Positions 50,271 to 59,572 of a stretch of 64,000 nt of DNA are shown one piece after another. Position 1 is the stretch's first letter. Each line of letters begins with the position of its first letter. The stretch lies in NCBI RefSeq assembly GCF_900100785.1, contig NZ_FNCP01000008.1:1-64000 (forward strand), read 5' to 3'. Source of the stretch: Desulfosporosinus hippei DSM 8344. GTDB taxonomy: Bacteria > Bacillota > Desulfitobacteriia > Desulfitobacteriales > Desulfitobacteriaceae. Below the pieces are notes generated by a model that saw only the letters and a program-made list of their open reading frames with translations, had not been told where the DNA came from and did no database searches. The position numbers and the translations under genes were made by a program.

Positions 50271-52496
50271 TTAATTACGCCAGTTTAAAGCTCTAAAGAG
50301 CGCAGTAGCACCTTCAGCACGGCTCACAGTATCACGTGGTGCCAGAACTTGCCCTTCTACCTTGATTATCCCTGTACTGCTGGCTAGAGCAATATATCCC
50401 AGGGCATCCGAACTGATTTGATCAGAATCCTGAAAACTTACTTTGTAAATATCCTTGAGCTCTGCAAGCTTGTTCAGCTGGATGTAGCGGAGTAGGACTT
50501 TAGCGAGAAGTTCTCTATTTACAGGATCTCCAGGCTTCAGATCTTCTTTCAGCCAGCCCAGTTCTTTAGCTTTACTGATAATCTCTTTATCGGTAAGGCC
50601 AGTATTTCCCCATAATCCAAAACGGCTAAGGTACATAGCCCGCAGCATTGAACTTACGCTCATTTTCTCAAGGGGTTTAAAGCTATTGCCATAATCCCCA
50701 AATAAGCCGGCTTGCCCAAGTACTGTGATCTCCGGTGCTCCATTAACGCCAGCCAGATCGCTGAAGGTAAAGGGTTTGGGACCTTTTTCAATAGGCTGAC
50801 CCTGATAGTCCAGTAATTCACCACTTTTGGCATCCAGAATGTTGGAAACTTGTATATTGCGATCTTTGATTGGCAAATACACTAACCGCAAGTCTCCGGG
50901 TATTCCATTGCTATATATACGAACATAGGTGAGGGTTAAGGAACGTGCTTTCAGAAATGATTCTACAGCTTTGTCTTTGCTGAGAATTCCCGTTACACTT
51001 GGCAAATCATAGTCTGACCAGTTTAGTTCATAATTCGTAACTTTGCCGGACACAGGATCCACATTGACAATCATGCTATTTTCCGGGAACGCTACCCCAT
51101 TAACAACCCGACCATATGAAAAGGCTTGATTATTCCATGGTTCAGGGTTCATTTTATACATCAAATCCGTTTCCGGATCTAAGGTGACTTGAGTGAAACG
51201 TTCAGGCTGAACTTTTTTAAGAAATTCTTCAGCAACTTTTTGGGCTGCTGCCCGGTCTAGTTTGACATCATCTTTGCCGTTTTGTTGAGTAGAGATGGAA
51301 AATCCAAGTAGTTCGCCCGTTGTTGCACTTACTCTTGCATTAAGATATTGGGGGTTTCCCAGCTCTTTATCCGTTTCAACACTGTTCCAGTCAAAACTCC
51401 AAATACGCTTATCAGTACTGCGCCAGTCTTTACTCAAATTAGCACTGCTTAATGTCAGGCTATTCGGAATCTCAACCCAACGCTTCACAGCAGCAATTGC
51501 CTCATCTTGTTTAAGAAGCTTTGAGGTTCGTTCTACTTCTTGTTGTTCCTGAGGAGTTAGAATTTGTGACGAGTTACTTGCCTGACTAGCCTTTTCTGCC
51601 TCGGCTCTGCCCATACCACCAACTCCGTAGGCGTCTGTAGACAACCACTCACCCGGATTGAGTTGAAGGGGTTTACCCGTTAAAGCATCAATTGCCCCAC
51701 CACTATTGTCCCCGGTTAATTGGTAAACAAGCTTTGCTTCTTGCTTTTGACCTACAAGCATAGGTTTGTATCCTGATGGAACCCAATACAAGAGTTTGAA
51801 AAATGGTGCTTCAGCAAATGCTTGCTGGGCTTTTTCGACACTAATCACTCCATTTACATCAGGTGCCTTGACATCATTCCAATTGAGAGTATAGGAATTA
51901 ATGTGTCCATCTTTACTGGAGACTTGTACATTTACTCCATTGCCAAGAAAGGGTACGCCATTTATGAAGCGTTGATATTGAACCGAATAATAAAACGGGC
52001 CATAACTTAGGGGTACAACCTCCGACTCACTTGGAATTAACTTCAGTTCCTCAGTTCTCTTACCCAATAACTGGCTCAACAACTTATCGCTGATTTCTTG
52101 AGCACCCTCTTTATTAATGGTCGGAACTGGGGGGCTACTGGCCAATTGATCTTCATTTTTCCAATAATTCATGCTGACAATATCACCATTAATGGCATTA
52201 ACTTCTGCTGCGAACTCTCCTGGTTGTTCCGATGTGCCGTTCCAACGTAAAGCCCAAACCTGGCGTCCATTATAAGTATTATAAGAAGAGTTAAAATCCT
52301 TATATTGATTAGGAACGTCAAAGTTAGTCTTAACAATCTGAATTGCTTTTTCCAGACCCACCTGAGGTGCGGCCAAAATCCCTACAGCTTCAGCAGAACT
52401 AATTTCCCCAGCCAATACGATAGGCGCAGAAACTGTTGGAACAAGTAAAACTGCAACTACAGCCGCGGCCAAGAAAGAACGCCAATTTTTCTTCAT
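50271..52496 (-). CDS. Secreted YcdB/YcdC-domain protein with C-terminal SLH-like repeats
   Basis: 741-residue precursor. Signal peptide MKKNWRSFLAAAVVAVLLVP...AGE, then two YcdB/YcdC-type PepSY-like repeats (about 45-280 and 320-590; LEKAIQIVKTNF, VEFLKK-type helices, SYTLNW and TNYELNWSDYDLPSVTG strands). The C-terminus (about 590-741) has degenerate S-layer homology segments such as PLEKMSVSSMLRAMYL and PRDTVSRAEGATALFRALNW. Likely cell-wall-associated. ATG at 52496 (GGAGGTAAT upstream); the frame opens 9 codons earlier without signal. No neighbours in the same operon. Confidence 0.85.
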   Translation of the reverse strand: MKKNWRSFLAAAVVAVLLVPTVSAPIVLAGEISSAEAVGILAAPQVGLEKAIQIVKTNFDVPNQYKDFNSSYNTYNGRQVWALRWNGTSEQPGEFAAEVNAINGDIVSMNYWKNEDQLASSPPVPTINKEGAQEISDKLLSQLLGKRTEELKLIPSESEVVPLSYGPFYYSVQYQRFINGVPFLGNGVNVQVSSKDGHINSYTLNWNDVKAPDVNGVISVEKAQQAFAEAPFFKLLYWVPSGYKPMLVGQKQEAKLVYQLTGDNSGGAIDALTGKPLQLNPGEWLSTDAYGVGGMGRAEAEKASQASNSSQILTPQEQQEVERTSKLLKQDEAIAAVKRWVEIPNSLTLSSANLSKDWRSTDKRIWSFDWNSVETDKELGNPQYLNARVSATTGELLGFSISTQQNGKDDVKLDRAAAQKVAEEFLKKVQPERFTQVTLDPETDLMYKMNPEPWNNQAFSYGRVVNGVAFPENSMIVNVDPVSGKVTNYELNWSDYDLPSVTGILSKDKAVESFLKARSLTLTYVRIYSNGIPGDLRLVYLPIKDRNIQVSNILDAKSGELLDYQGQPIEKGPKPFTFSDLAGVNGAPEITVLGQAGLFGDYGNSFKPLEKMSVSSMLRAMYLSRFGLWGNTGLTDKEIISKAKELGWLKEDLKPGDPVNRELLAKVLLRYIQLNKLAELKDIYKVSFQDSDQISSDALGYIALASSTGIIKVEGQVLAPRDTVSRAEGATALFRALNWRN

Positions 52497-52870
52497 TGTA
52501 TTACCTCCAATTTCGTGATTCAATGTTCGATATTCGCCTATCGAACTCTATTGATTTATAGAGAAAAAATGATCTGTCCAGCCAAGGCTGAAATACTACT
52601 GCTCGACTTCTCCTATCCCCTCCTTCTGCTTATACTATATTCTTGCTCCTTGGGCATACATGATCAATATGATCTAAGTGATATGCTTTCAAGCTCTACA
52701 CTTCTTATAGACGTAGTTTAGCGGTGTTTCTGACAATAAACTTATCGACATTTTTATGTATAATTCGCAGATTGTCGTATTGAATATCGACGTTACGCTA
52801 CTACTTAGAGGCTGACTATAGGTAAATAGGCCATTTGCTTAAGAATACGCAAATGACCTACTTATAAGTA
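52497..52870. other. Upstream region of the YcdB-like gene with a short inverted repeat
   Basis: GTTCGATA / TATCGAAC around TTCGCC at 52525-52546 lies 29 bases before the YcdB-like start and shares the 12-mer GTTCGATATTCG with 3756-3767. It may be a regulatory site. The rest up to the dinB stop is AT-rich and carries only the dinB terminator; a 68-codon plus-strand frame (52515-52721) has no support. Confidence 0.45.
52827..52860 (-). terminator. Terminator downstream of dinB
   Basis: TAGG-c-CATTTGC / GCAAATG-a-CCTA with a 10-base loop, 11 bases after the dinB stop; on the minus strand TATTTACC follows. Confidence 0.6.
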
Positions 52871-54037
52871 TTACAAAAGTCTAGCCCTTGTAATACTTTT
52901 CTCACCATATTTCTCTTTGACTAGATCAAGCACTTTAGTAAGGTTCTCTCTTTCTAGCCGAGGCTCTTCAAATAAAGAAATTTGATTTTCGTGCTGATCT
53001 GTCAGGTTCGACATGGTAACCCCTATCAAGCGTAGAGGCTGTTTAAGGGATAATTCCCTTAACAAGCTACAAGCCTCTTGAAATATAACATCATCAAGAT
53101 CCGTCGCCCGATGAATAGTCCGTGATCGGCTTAAGGTGCGAAAATCTTCATAACGGACTTTCAAAGTTACAGTTCTTCCTCTTAACGCCTCTTTACGCAA
53201 ACTTCGACCTACGTCAATAGCCAGCATTAACAAGGTCTTCTCCAGCAAATCACCATCGCTAATATCTGACTCAAAGGTGATCTCTCGACCGATGGACTTA
53301 ACCACCCGGTCGCTTTCCACAGGTCGATGGTCAATTCCCCGTGCCAATTGATAAAGCTGACTTCCTAATGAACCAAAGAGCTTAGTTAAGAACTTCAACT
53401 CTAAACTACGCAAATCTTTGACTGTATTTATCCGATGCCTGTGCAATTGCTCCGCTGTTTTTTCACCGACTCCCCAAATTCTTTCGATTGGCAGCGGATC
53501 AAGAAACTCTTGAACTTTATCCGAGTGAACAACCACGAAACCATCAGGTTTTTTCAGATCTGAAGCAAGCTTTGCTAAAAATTTATTACATGCAAACCCA
53601 ACAGAAGCCGTTAAACTTAATTCTTGCCGGATGCGCCGTTTAATCGTTAAGGCAATGTCCTCTGCCGGCCCAAATAACCTAGTTGAACCTGTAACATCCA
53701 AAAAGGCCTCATCAAGGGATATTGGCTCTACTATTGGGGTGTAGGTCAAGAATATTTGCCTGATTTGCCAGGATACTTCCCGATATTTCTTGGCATTCAC
53801 CGGCAGGAAAACCGCATCAGGACAGCGCCTGGCAGCCTCTGCAACAGGCATTGCCGAACGTATTCCGTATTTACGGGCTTCATAGGATGCCGCAGAGACG
53901 ACCCCCCGGCTATTCGGCCTGCCTCCGACTACGACAGGTTTACCCAACAAAGAGGGATTGTCCCGCTGTTCAACAGAAGCATAGAAAGCATCCATATCCA
54001 CATGTAATATCTTGCGATAGTTCGCCAAATCTTCCAT
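52871..54037 (-). CDS. dinB: DNA polymerase IV (DinB, Y family)
   Basis: 388 residues; error-prone translesion polymerase. Palm motifs HVDMDAFYASVEQRD (about 13-27, metal-binding Asp) and SLDEAFLDVTGS (SLDE, about 103-114). Steric filter region MPVAEAARRCPDAVFLP, thumb helix-hairpin-helix region WGVGEKTAEQLHRHRINTVKDL, and little-finger domain with SIGREITFESDISD. Complete family length. GAGGAAATC before the ATG at 54037. Start is 22 bases downstream of a small unknown gene (54060-54383), perhaps co-transcribed. Confidence 0.95.
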   Translation of the reverse strand: MEDLANYRKILHVDMDAFYASVEQRDNPSLLGKPVVVGGRPNSRGVVSAASYEARKYGIRSAMPVAEAARRCPDAVFLPVNAKKYREVSWQIRQIFLTYTPIVEPISLDEAFLDVTGSTRLFGPAEDIALTIKRRIRQELSLTASVGFACNKFLAKLASDLKKPDGFVVVHSDKVQEFLDPLPIERIWGVGEKTAEQLHRHRINTVKDLRSLELKFLTKLFGSLGSQLYQLARGIDHRPVESDRVVKSIGREITFESDISDGDLLEKTLLMLAIDVGRSLRKEALRGRTVTLKVRYEDFRTLSRSRTIHRATDLDDVIFQEACSLLRELSLKQPLRLIGVTMSNLTDQHENQISLFEEPRLERENLTKVLDLVKEKYGEKSITRARLL

Positions 54038-54059
54038 GATTTCCTCAATAGTTAAGATA

Positions 54060-54383
54060 CTATTCTTCTTGTTCTTCTTTCATGGGACAAGAATTGGTCA
54101 GGTCGACAACTGCTGAGACTTCTTTCCATTCTGCTTCTTTAATATTAATAGTTTCTAAGAGCAAGATAAGATCCGATCTGCCAAAATATGCAGGATTTCC
54201 TTGAGGATCTAAGGTCATTAAAACCACCGGCATACCTTTAAACACAGGGAGTAATCCTTTTATAATGGTTGAAGCATTAAATGAATTCTGGAATACGGTT
54301 GGTTGTACTGAAACCACGGCAATTGTTTTGTCTTGTACTGTTACAACAGTGCTTTCAAATGTAGTGTTCAATGTAAAATTCAT
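54060..54383 (-). CDS. Hypothetical protein, unrecognised
   Basis: 107 residues, no motif I know. A beta-type pattern alternates in VVTVQDKTIAVVSVQPTVF and PVVLMTLDPQGNPAYFGRSDLILLLETI, followed by a charged tail SCPMKEEQEE. The FGRSDLILLLETI piece recalls small nucleotide-binding or regulatory folds, but this is weak. AGGAG abuts the ATG directly, an unusually short spacing; a TTG four codons later would give 12 bases. It lies 22 bases upstream of dinB on the same strand and 151 bases after purL. Confidence 0.65.
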   Translation of the reverse strand: MNFTLNTTFESTVVTVQDKTIAVVSVQPTVFQNSFNASTIIKGLLPVFKGMPVVLMTLDPQGNPAYFGRSDLILLLETINIKEAEWKEVSAVVDLTNSCPMKEEQEE

Positions 54384-54534
54384 CTCCTAAAATATCAAAT
54401 CATTCCACCAGTTCTAGTTCGACAAACAGTCAGAAAACCCTTTTACTCTAGAAAAGGCAATCCGAAAAATCTAAAGACCTCAAAAGGCAGCCCCACCCTA
54501 ACACTCCCTGCTTATCCTCTGCTGGCATCGGTGT

Positions 54535-57500
54535 TTATCCTCTGAAATAGTTTACCCCTCCGGCAAAAATCGGCTGATACTTATTGCCCGGAATATTTTT
54601 AGCGATTTCAGAACCAGTTCTTTCCGAATGGGCCATTTTACCCAAAATACGTCCATCGGGACTAGTAATTCCTTCGATGGCTTCAAAGGAACCGTTGGGA
54701 GTATAGATAACATCATTGCTTGGGTTTCCCTTTAAATCCACATACTGAGTGGCCACTTGACCATTGTCAATTAAGGTTTGAATTATTTCTGAATCTGCGA
54801 CAAACCGTCCTTCTCCATGGGAGATAGGGACAGTATGAATATCTCCTAAATTCACCCCGCTAAACCAAGGAGATAGGACAGAGACAACTTTAGTCTGTAC
54901 CATGCTGGAAACGTGACGCCCAATTTTGTTGTAGGTGAGGGTTGGCGAATCTTCCATTAGATCAATGATTTCTCCATAGGGAACAAGACCCAGTTTGATC
55001 AATGCCTGAAACCCATTACAAATCCCGAGCATTAAACCATCCCGTTGATTCATAAGTCCAGCAATAGCTTCACTAATCCAAGGATTTCTAAACATCGTAG
55101 CAATAAATTTACCGGATCCATCCGGTTCATCTCCCGCACTAAAGCCCCCGGGCAGCATGACGATCTGAGCCTGTTGTATCTTTATAACCATCTCTTTGAT
55201 GGATTGCTCTACATCTGAAGCAGTCAAATTCCTGATGACTAAGGTTTCAACGATTCCACCAGCTTTCTCGAAGGCTTTGGCCGAATCATATTCACAATTA
55301 GTACCCGGGAAAACCGGGATAAAGATTCTTGGTTTTGCCACTTTAATTGATGGAGTAAGGGTATTGCGCAACTTGAAATTCACATTTTGTGGCTGAGCAA
55401 CTTTTTCCGTTTGGGTTGGAAAGACTTTTTCCAAGGGTTTTTCCCATGCCTGATAAGCTGTGTCTAGGTCAATGTTTACACCCTTGAGCGTTATCATCGG
55501 TGTTTCCTGGGTTACCCCCAGCAATTGATACTCTAGAGAACCAAAGGCTTCAGTTAAATCCAAGGTTCCATTTATTTCCAAAACAATAGAGCCATAATCA
55601 GCGGTAAACAGCTGCTTGACATCGATTTGGCCTTCTAAAGCTATACCGATTCGATTACCAAAGGCCATCTTGCTGAGTGCTGCTGCAAGTCCGCCCATCC
55701 TAACCGTATGAGATGCCAAAACACTTCCTGATTGGATCAACTCGTAAATCTTCAAATAGCTGGCACTTAGTTGTTCAAAATCCGGGACATGATGTTCATC
55801 TCGAATGGCCTTCACCAAGACTACTTGACTGCCTGCTTTTTTAAATTCTTGAGAAATAACCTTATCTGCCTCAACCACATTGACCGCAAAAGCCACCAAA
55901 GTTGGAGGAACGTGCAAATCCATAAAGGTTCCCGACATGCTGTCTTTTCCGCCGATAGCCGGAATTCCAAGTTTCTTCTGAGCATAGAACGCTCCCAACA
56001 AAGCACTGAAAGGCTTCCCCCATTTTTGCGGATCAGCTCCTAAGCGTTCAAAATACTCTTGCAGAGTTAGTCGAACCTTACGATAATCCCCACCTAGTGC
56101 CACGATTTTTGTCACCGCATCAACGACGGCATATAAAGCACCATGAAAGGGACTCCACGTAGCTAATTGTGGATTATAACCATAAGTCATCACCGTCGCC
56201 GTATTTGTTTCTCCTGTTAATACCGGAAGCTTAGACACCATACCTTCAGATGGAGTAGCCTGATATTTGCCGCCTAAGGGCATCAAGACGGATGACATCC
56301 CGATTGTACTGTCAAACCTTTCCACTAATCCCTTCTGACTGCAGACATTCAGATCCGTTAAATTAGCAAGCCAAGCCTCTTTCACTAATGAAGCGTCGTT
56401 TTCCAAACATTCAAGAGTATTAGGAGCTATTTTTTGTTCGACTATTTCCGGCAGACTGCTGAAGTAATCCCGACCAGCCTCAGGAAGAGAAACCTGAACC
56501 TTGGTAGTTTGCTTAACTCCATTGGTATTAAGAAATTCTCGGCTAAGATCGACAATCACTTGCCCTCGCCAAACCATCGTAAGCCTTGGCTGAGAACTAA
56601 CCTTAGCGACTAAGGTTGCTTCAAGGTTTTCTTCATGAGCGTAGTCAGCAAAAGTCTTGAAATCTTCGGCCCGAATTACTACCGCCATACGCTCTTGAGA
56701 TTCAGAAATTGCCAGCTCTGTCCCATCAAGACCTTCGTATTTTTTCGGAACTGCATCTAAGTCAATTTCTAAGCCATCCGTCAATTCTCCGATAGCAACC
56801 GAAACCCCGCCTGCTCCAAAATCGTTGCATCGTTTAATAAGGGTACTTACCTGGGGATTGCGGAAGAGCCTTTGAATTTTTCGCTCTGTGGGTGGATTCC
56901 CTTTTTGCACTTCTGCTCCACAAGCCGTTAAGGACTCTGTGGTATGCTCTTTCGAGGAACCCGTTGCGCCGCCACACCCGTCTCTGCCCGTTCTTCCGCC
57001 AACCAGTACAATGATATCACCGGCTTCAGGAACTTCTCGCACCACATTCTCACGGGGAGCAGCCGCTATAACGGCTCCGATTTCCATACGCTTAGCAATG
57101 AAACCTGGGTCATAGACTTCTGTTACCTGTCCAGTAGCCAACCCAATTTGATTTCCATAGGAACTATATCCTGCAGCAGCACCTGTTGTGATCTTTCTCT
57201 GTGGCAATTTCCCTGGCAGGGTATCCTCCAGTTTCAACCGAGGATCTCCGCTTCCCGTTACACGCATTGCTTGGTAGACATAGGTGCGACCAGACAAGGG
57301 ATCTCTAATAGCTCCGCCCAGACATGTAGCTGCGCCGCCAAAGGGCTCGATTTCAGTAGGATGGTTATGGGTCTCGTTCTTAAACATCACCAGCCACTCT
57401 TCGGTTTGACCATTGACATCGACATTTACCACAATACTACAGGCATTGATTTCATCGGATAAGTCCAGATCAGGTAAGAGTCCTTTTTTCTTCAACTCTT

Positions 57501-58359
57501 TCATACCTAAGACGGCGATATCCATGAGACAGATATCTCGATTAGCAGGATTCTCACCATACACATATTCTCTTGAGGTTAGATACTCCTGATAAGCTTG
57601 GGTCAATGGATAAGCCATTTCTTCTTTGGGAAATGACACCTCTTCAATCTTAGTGTTAAATGTAGTATGACGACAATGATCTGACCAATAGGTGTCAATC
57701 ACACGGATTTCCGTAATAGTTGGATTCCGCTTTTCAGTATCTCGGAAGTATTGTTGACAGAAAGCTAGGTCTTCAAAGCTCATTGCTAAACCCGTTTCCG
57801 AAAAAAACTTTTTCAGTTCTTCAAGTGACTTTTCTATAAAACCATCGAGAATTTCCACATCGGGCGGAATAATCGATTCAAAATCCAGACTCTCGGGCTT
57901 TTCTAACGAGGCTTCTCGTGACTCCACAGGGTTGATACAGTAATCTTTAATTTTTTGAAACTCTTCCTCAGAAAATTGACCCTGCAAAACCATTAGCTTA
58001 GCTGAAGCAATCGTCGGACGCTCTTTCTGGGTCAGAATCTGTACACACTGAGCAGCTGAATCTGCCCGCTGATCATATTGGCCCGGTAAATACTCCATAG
58101 CAAAAACTCGATCCCGAGAAGGAATCTCTAAATTTTCATCATACACTAAATCTAAGGGAGGCTCGGCAAAGATAATAGGACGAGACTTATTATATTCCTC
58201 ATCCGTAATCCCTGAAATGTCATAGCGATTGATAACTCTTAACCCCTGCAATCCATTGATCCCTAAATTTTCGCTTAGATCATTGAAAAGGCCCTGGGCT
58301 TCAATATCATAACCCGGCTTTTTTTCCACGTAAATTCGTTTCACAGCGTGTGATCCCAT
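54535..58359 (-). CDS. purL: Phosphoribosylformylglycinamidine synthase, single chain (PurL)
   Basis: 1274-residue FGAM synthase of purine synthesis, the large single-chain form. N-terminal PurS-like part, AIRS-type domains with ETHNHPTEIEPFGGAATCLGGAIRD (about 336-360), GAGGVSVAIGELTDGLEIDLD and SMSGTFMDLHVPPTLVAFAV, and a C-terminal glutaminase with GGFSAGDEPDGSGKF and LGICNGFQALIKLG (nucleophile Cys). ATG at 58359 with GGAGG 6 bases upstream, four codons after the outermost ATG. Single gene here; no other pur genes are within the window. Confidence 0.95.
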   Translation of the reverse strand: MGSHAVKRIYVEKKPGYDIEAQGLFNDLSENLGINGLQGLRVINRYDISGITDEEYNKSRPIIFAEPPLDLVYDENLEIPSRDRVFAMEYLPGQYDQRADSAAQCVQILTQKERPTIASAKLMVLQGQFSEEEFQKIKDYCINPVESREASLEKPESLDFESIIPPDVEILDGFIEKSLEELKKFFSETGLAMSFEDLAFCQQYFRDTEKRNPTITEIRVIDTYWSDHCRHTTFNTKIEEVSFPKEEMAYPLTQAYQEYLTSREYVYGENPANRDICLMDIAVLGMKELKKKGLLPDLDLSDEINACSIVVNVDVNGQTEEWLVMFKNETHNHPTEIEPFGGAATCLGGAIRDPLSGRTYVYQAMRVTGSGDPRLKLEDTLPGKLPQRKITTGAAAGYSSYGNQIGLATGQVTEVYDPGFIAKRMEIGAVIAAAPRENVVREVPEAGDIIVLVGGRTGRDGCGGATGSSKEHTTESLTACGAEVQKGNPPTERKIQRLFRNPQVSTLIKRCNDFGAGGVSVAIGELTDGLEIDLDAVPKKYEGLDGTELAISESQERMAVVIRAEDFKTFADYAHEENLEATLVAKVSSQPRLTMVWRGQVIVDLSREFLNTNGVKQTTKVQVSLPEAGRDYFSSLPEIVEQKIAPNTLECLENDASLVKEAWLANLTDLNVCSQKGLVERFDSTIGMSSVLMPLGGKYQATPSEGMVSKLPVLTGETNTATVMTYGYNPQLATWSPFHGALYAVVDAVTKIVALGGDYRKVRLTLQEYFERLGADPQKWGKPFSALLGAFYAQKKLGIPAIGGKDSMSGTFMDLHVPPTLVAFAVNVVEADKVISQEFKKAGSQVVLVKAIRDEHHVPDFEQLSASYLKIYELIQSGSVLASHTVRMGGLAAALSKMAFGNRIGIALEGQIDVKQLFTADYGSIVLEINGTLDLTEAFGSLEYQLLGVTQETPMITLKGVNIDLDTAYQAWEKPLEKVFPTQTEKVAQPQNVNFKLRNTLTPSIKVAKPRIFIPVFPGTNCEYDSAKAFEKAGGIVETLVIRNLTASDVEQSIKEMVIKIQQAQIVMLPGGFSAGDEPDGSGKFIATMFRNPWISEAIAGLMNQRDGLMLGICNGFQALIKLGLVPYGEIIDLMEDSPTLTYNKIGRHVSSMVQTKVVSVLSPWFSGVNLGDIHTVPISHGEGRFVADSEIIQTLIDNGQVATQYVDLKGNPSNDVIYTPNGSFEAIEGITSPDGRILGKMAHSERTGSEIAKNIPGNKYQPIFAGGVNYFRG

Positions 58360-58438
58360 ATCATCCTCCATCAGTTACTTTTTCTGAGCCAACTTTTACT
58401 ATTGTTGCCAATAACCCTCGCGTCCTTAAAATATGTAT

Positions 58439-58466
58439 AAGGCCATAGCACTTTGTCTATGGCCTT
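58439..58466 (-). terminator. Hairpin upstream of purL
   Basis: AAGGCCATAG / CTATGGCCTT with an 8-base loop, followed on the minus strand by TATACATATTTTAAGG. It probably terminates the 58580-59002 gene and isolates purL; no purine-riboswitch aptamer is visible upstream. Confidence 0.6.
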
Positions 58467-58579
58467 GTCGCGCGTTAATCAATGGGTTACGCAGATTCTT
58501 TTTCTTATTTTGCATAATACCACGATTTTGATAGAAATAAAAGAGTAACTCTGAAAAGAGGATCATAGTACATATTACA

Positions 58580-59002
58580 TTATTTAGCGGCTGAATACCT
58601 GAAGCCTCCTTCTTTGGCAACTTCTATGAATCGATCCTTTGAGCAATCGACGATAATTTTGAAGTATGACAGTTCCCTAAAGTGGGTATCTGTACACTCT
58701 CTTATATCCACCAGCCAATGGATCCCCGCTTGCTTACAGAACGTTAGCAGTTTTGCCAGGTATTCCAGGCAGACATTAACCAGACCCAGGGGAGTCACAC
58801 ACTCGTCGTTGCAAGTATAAATCTTATTAATGACTTGAATATCTGAACTTATAGGAACTTCTCCACCAGTTTCAATGAGTTTGACGATAAGGTCGCCATA
58901 GATTATTTTATACTCTTCGAGTTCACTTTCACTTAGTTGCCTAATCCCTCTATCCTGACCCGTTAAGGTAAATCTTTGAATATGCTCGTCACACTTTCTC
59001 AT
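58580..59002 (-). CDS. Hypothetical protein, unrecognised
   Basis: 140 residues. Charged N-terminus (KCDEHIQRFTLTGQDRGIRQLSESELEEYKIIYGDLIVKLIE), then NKIYTCNDECVTPLGLVNVCLEYLAKLLTFCKQAGIHWLVDIRECTDTH, in which several Cys (about 65-105) could bind metal or form disulphides. Strong AAAGGAGG at 7 bases before the ATG shows it is a real gene. It does not match a family I recognise. Flanked by a hairpin terminator and a long intergenic region. Confidence 0.7.
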   Translation of the reverse strand: MRKCDEHIQRFTLTGQDRGIRQLSESELEEYKIIYGDLIVKLIETGGEVPISSDIQVINKIYTCNDECVTPLGLVNVCLEYLAKLLTFCKQAGIHWLVDIRECTDTHFRELSYFKIIVDCSKDRFIEVAKEGGFRYSAAK

Positions 59003-59303
59003 GGCATAACCTCCTTTATTAAGGGCATATAGCCAGTTCTAGAGAATTACCTTTCAAGCACCAGATAATTTAGTTTTCACCCCCCTCTAAGCTTTCGTTT
59101 TATTTTTCACTAAGGTGATTAGTTTATTTGTGATTTACCTTAAGTTAAGCTTAAACCTTATAAGATCAACTGTCTATAGGCTTTCGTTATGTTTTCAATT
59201 AATATATCATATATCACCTTCTATATTGACCCATATTATGAGAATTCAACATGTAACAACTTAAGAGGTTTACTGGATTCAACCCTAAATTTTAATATCA
59301 AAA
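59003..59303. other. Intergenic region, no gene seen
   Basis: AT-rich 300 bases between a small unknown gene and the terminator at 59304-59327. It probably carries the promoter of the 58580-59002 gene; no RNA motif or ORF is convincing. Confidence 0.5.
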
Positions 59304-59327
59304 AGCGATTGGTCATTACCAATCGCT
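59304..59327 (-). terminator. Intrinsic terminator of the candidate RNA / amino-acid ABC operon
   Basis: AGCGATTGGT / ACCAATCGCT, loop of four, then TTTTTGATATT on the minus strand. It is 245 bases downstream of the ABC ATPase stop, leaving room for a separate transcript. Confidence 0.85.
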
Positions 59328-59413
59328 ACAAATATCACTAAATACCTACCTATACTCTCAATACACGACATCCCGATATTAATCACTACCTAAGTCCTTC
59401 GGTCATCCAATCA

Positions 59414-59497
59414 TCAGAAAGAACCTCTTCCTAGGGTTAGAACCTTCATAACAAGATACAGCTGGTATCCGCGGATCAGATTATACTGTTCTGCCAT
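59414..59497 (-). CDS. 27-residue micro-ORF
   Basis: ATG at 59497 with GGAG 5 bases before it, coding for MAEQYNLIRGYQLYLVMK and a basic end TLGRGSF, then TGA. Amphipathic helix is possible. Too short for homology judgement; supported only by the ribosome site and by the terminated transcript around it. Confidence 0.35.
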   Translation of the reverse strand: MAEQYNLIRGYQLYLVMKVLTLGRGSF

Positions 59498-59512
59498 AAG
59501 CACTCCACACTA

Positions 59513-59540
59513 ATTATAATAAAATATACTTATTTCCAAT
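59513..59540 (-). promoter_or_regulatory. Putative promoter of the 59.3-59.5 kb transcript
   Basis: Minus-strand TATAAT (59513-59518) with ATTGGA/TTGGAA at 15-16 bases upstream (59534-59540). The spacing is short, so activity is uncertain. Confidence 0.35.
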
Positions 59541-59572
59541 CCAATGCATTTTGAGTAATTTTAATCTAATTG

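Larger units (their letters stand above)
59304..59506 (-). ncRNA. Candidate small RNA or mRNA for a micro-protein
   Basis: A minus-strand transcript of about 200 bases can be drawn from a -10-like TATAAT (59513-59518) to the terminator at 59304-59327. It includes the palindrome ATCCGCGGAT and a hairpin built from CCTAGG near 59430 and CTTAGG near 59390. It may be a stand-alone RNA, the 3' UTR of the ABC operon, or a messenger for the 27-residue ORF at 59414-59497. Not recognised as 6S, tmRNA or a known riboswitch. Confidence 0.4.

Noticed and set aside
56944-57462. 172-codon plus-strand frame inside purL
   Set aside because: Antisense to the most conserved PurL motifs; no independent evidence.
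58360-58440. Purine riboswitch upstream of purL
   Set aside because: The leader is too short and lacks the three-way-junction consensus; only a terminator-like hairpin is present.
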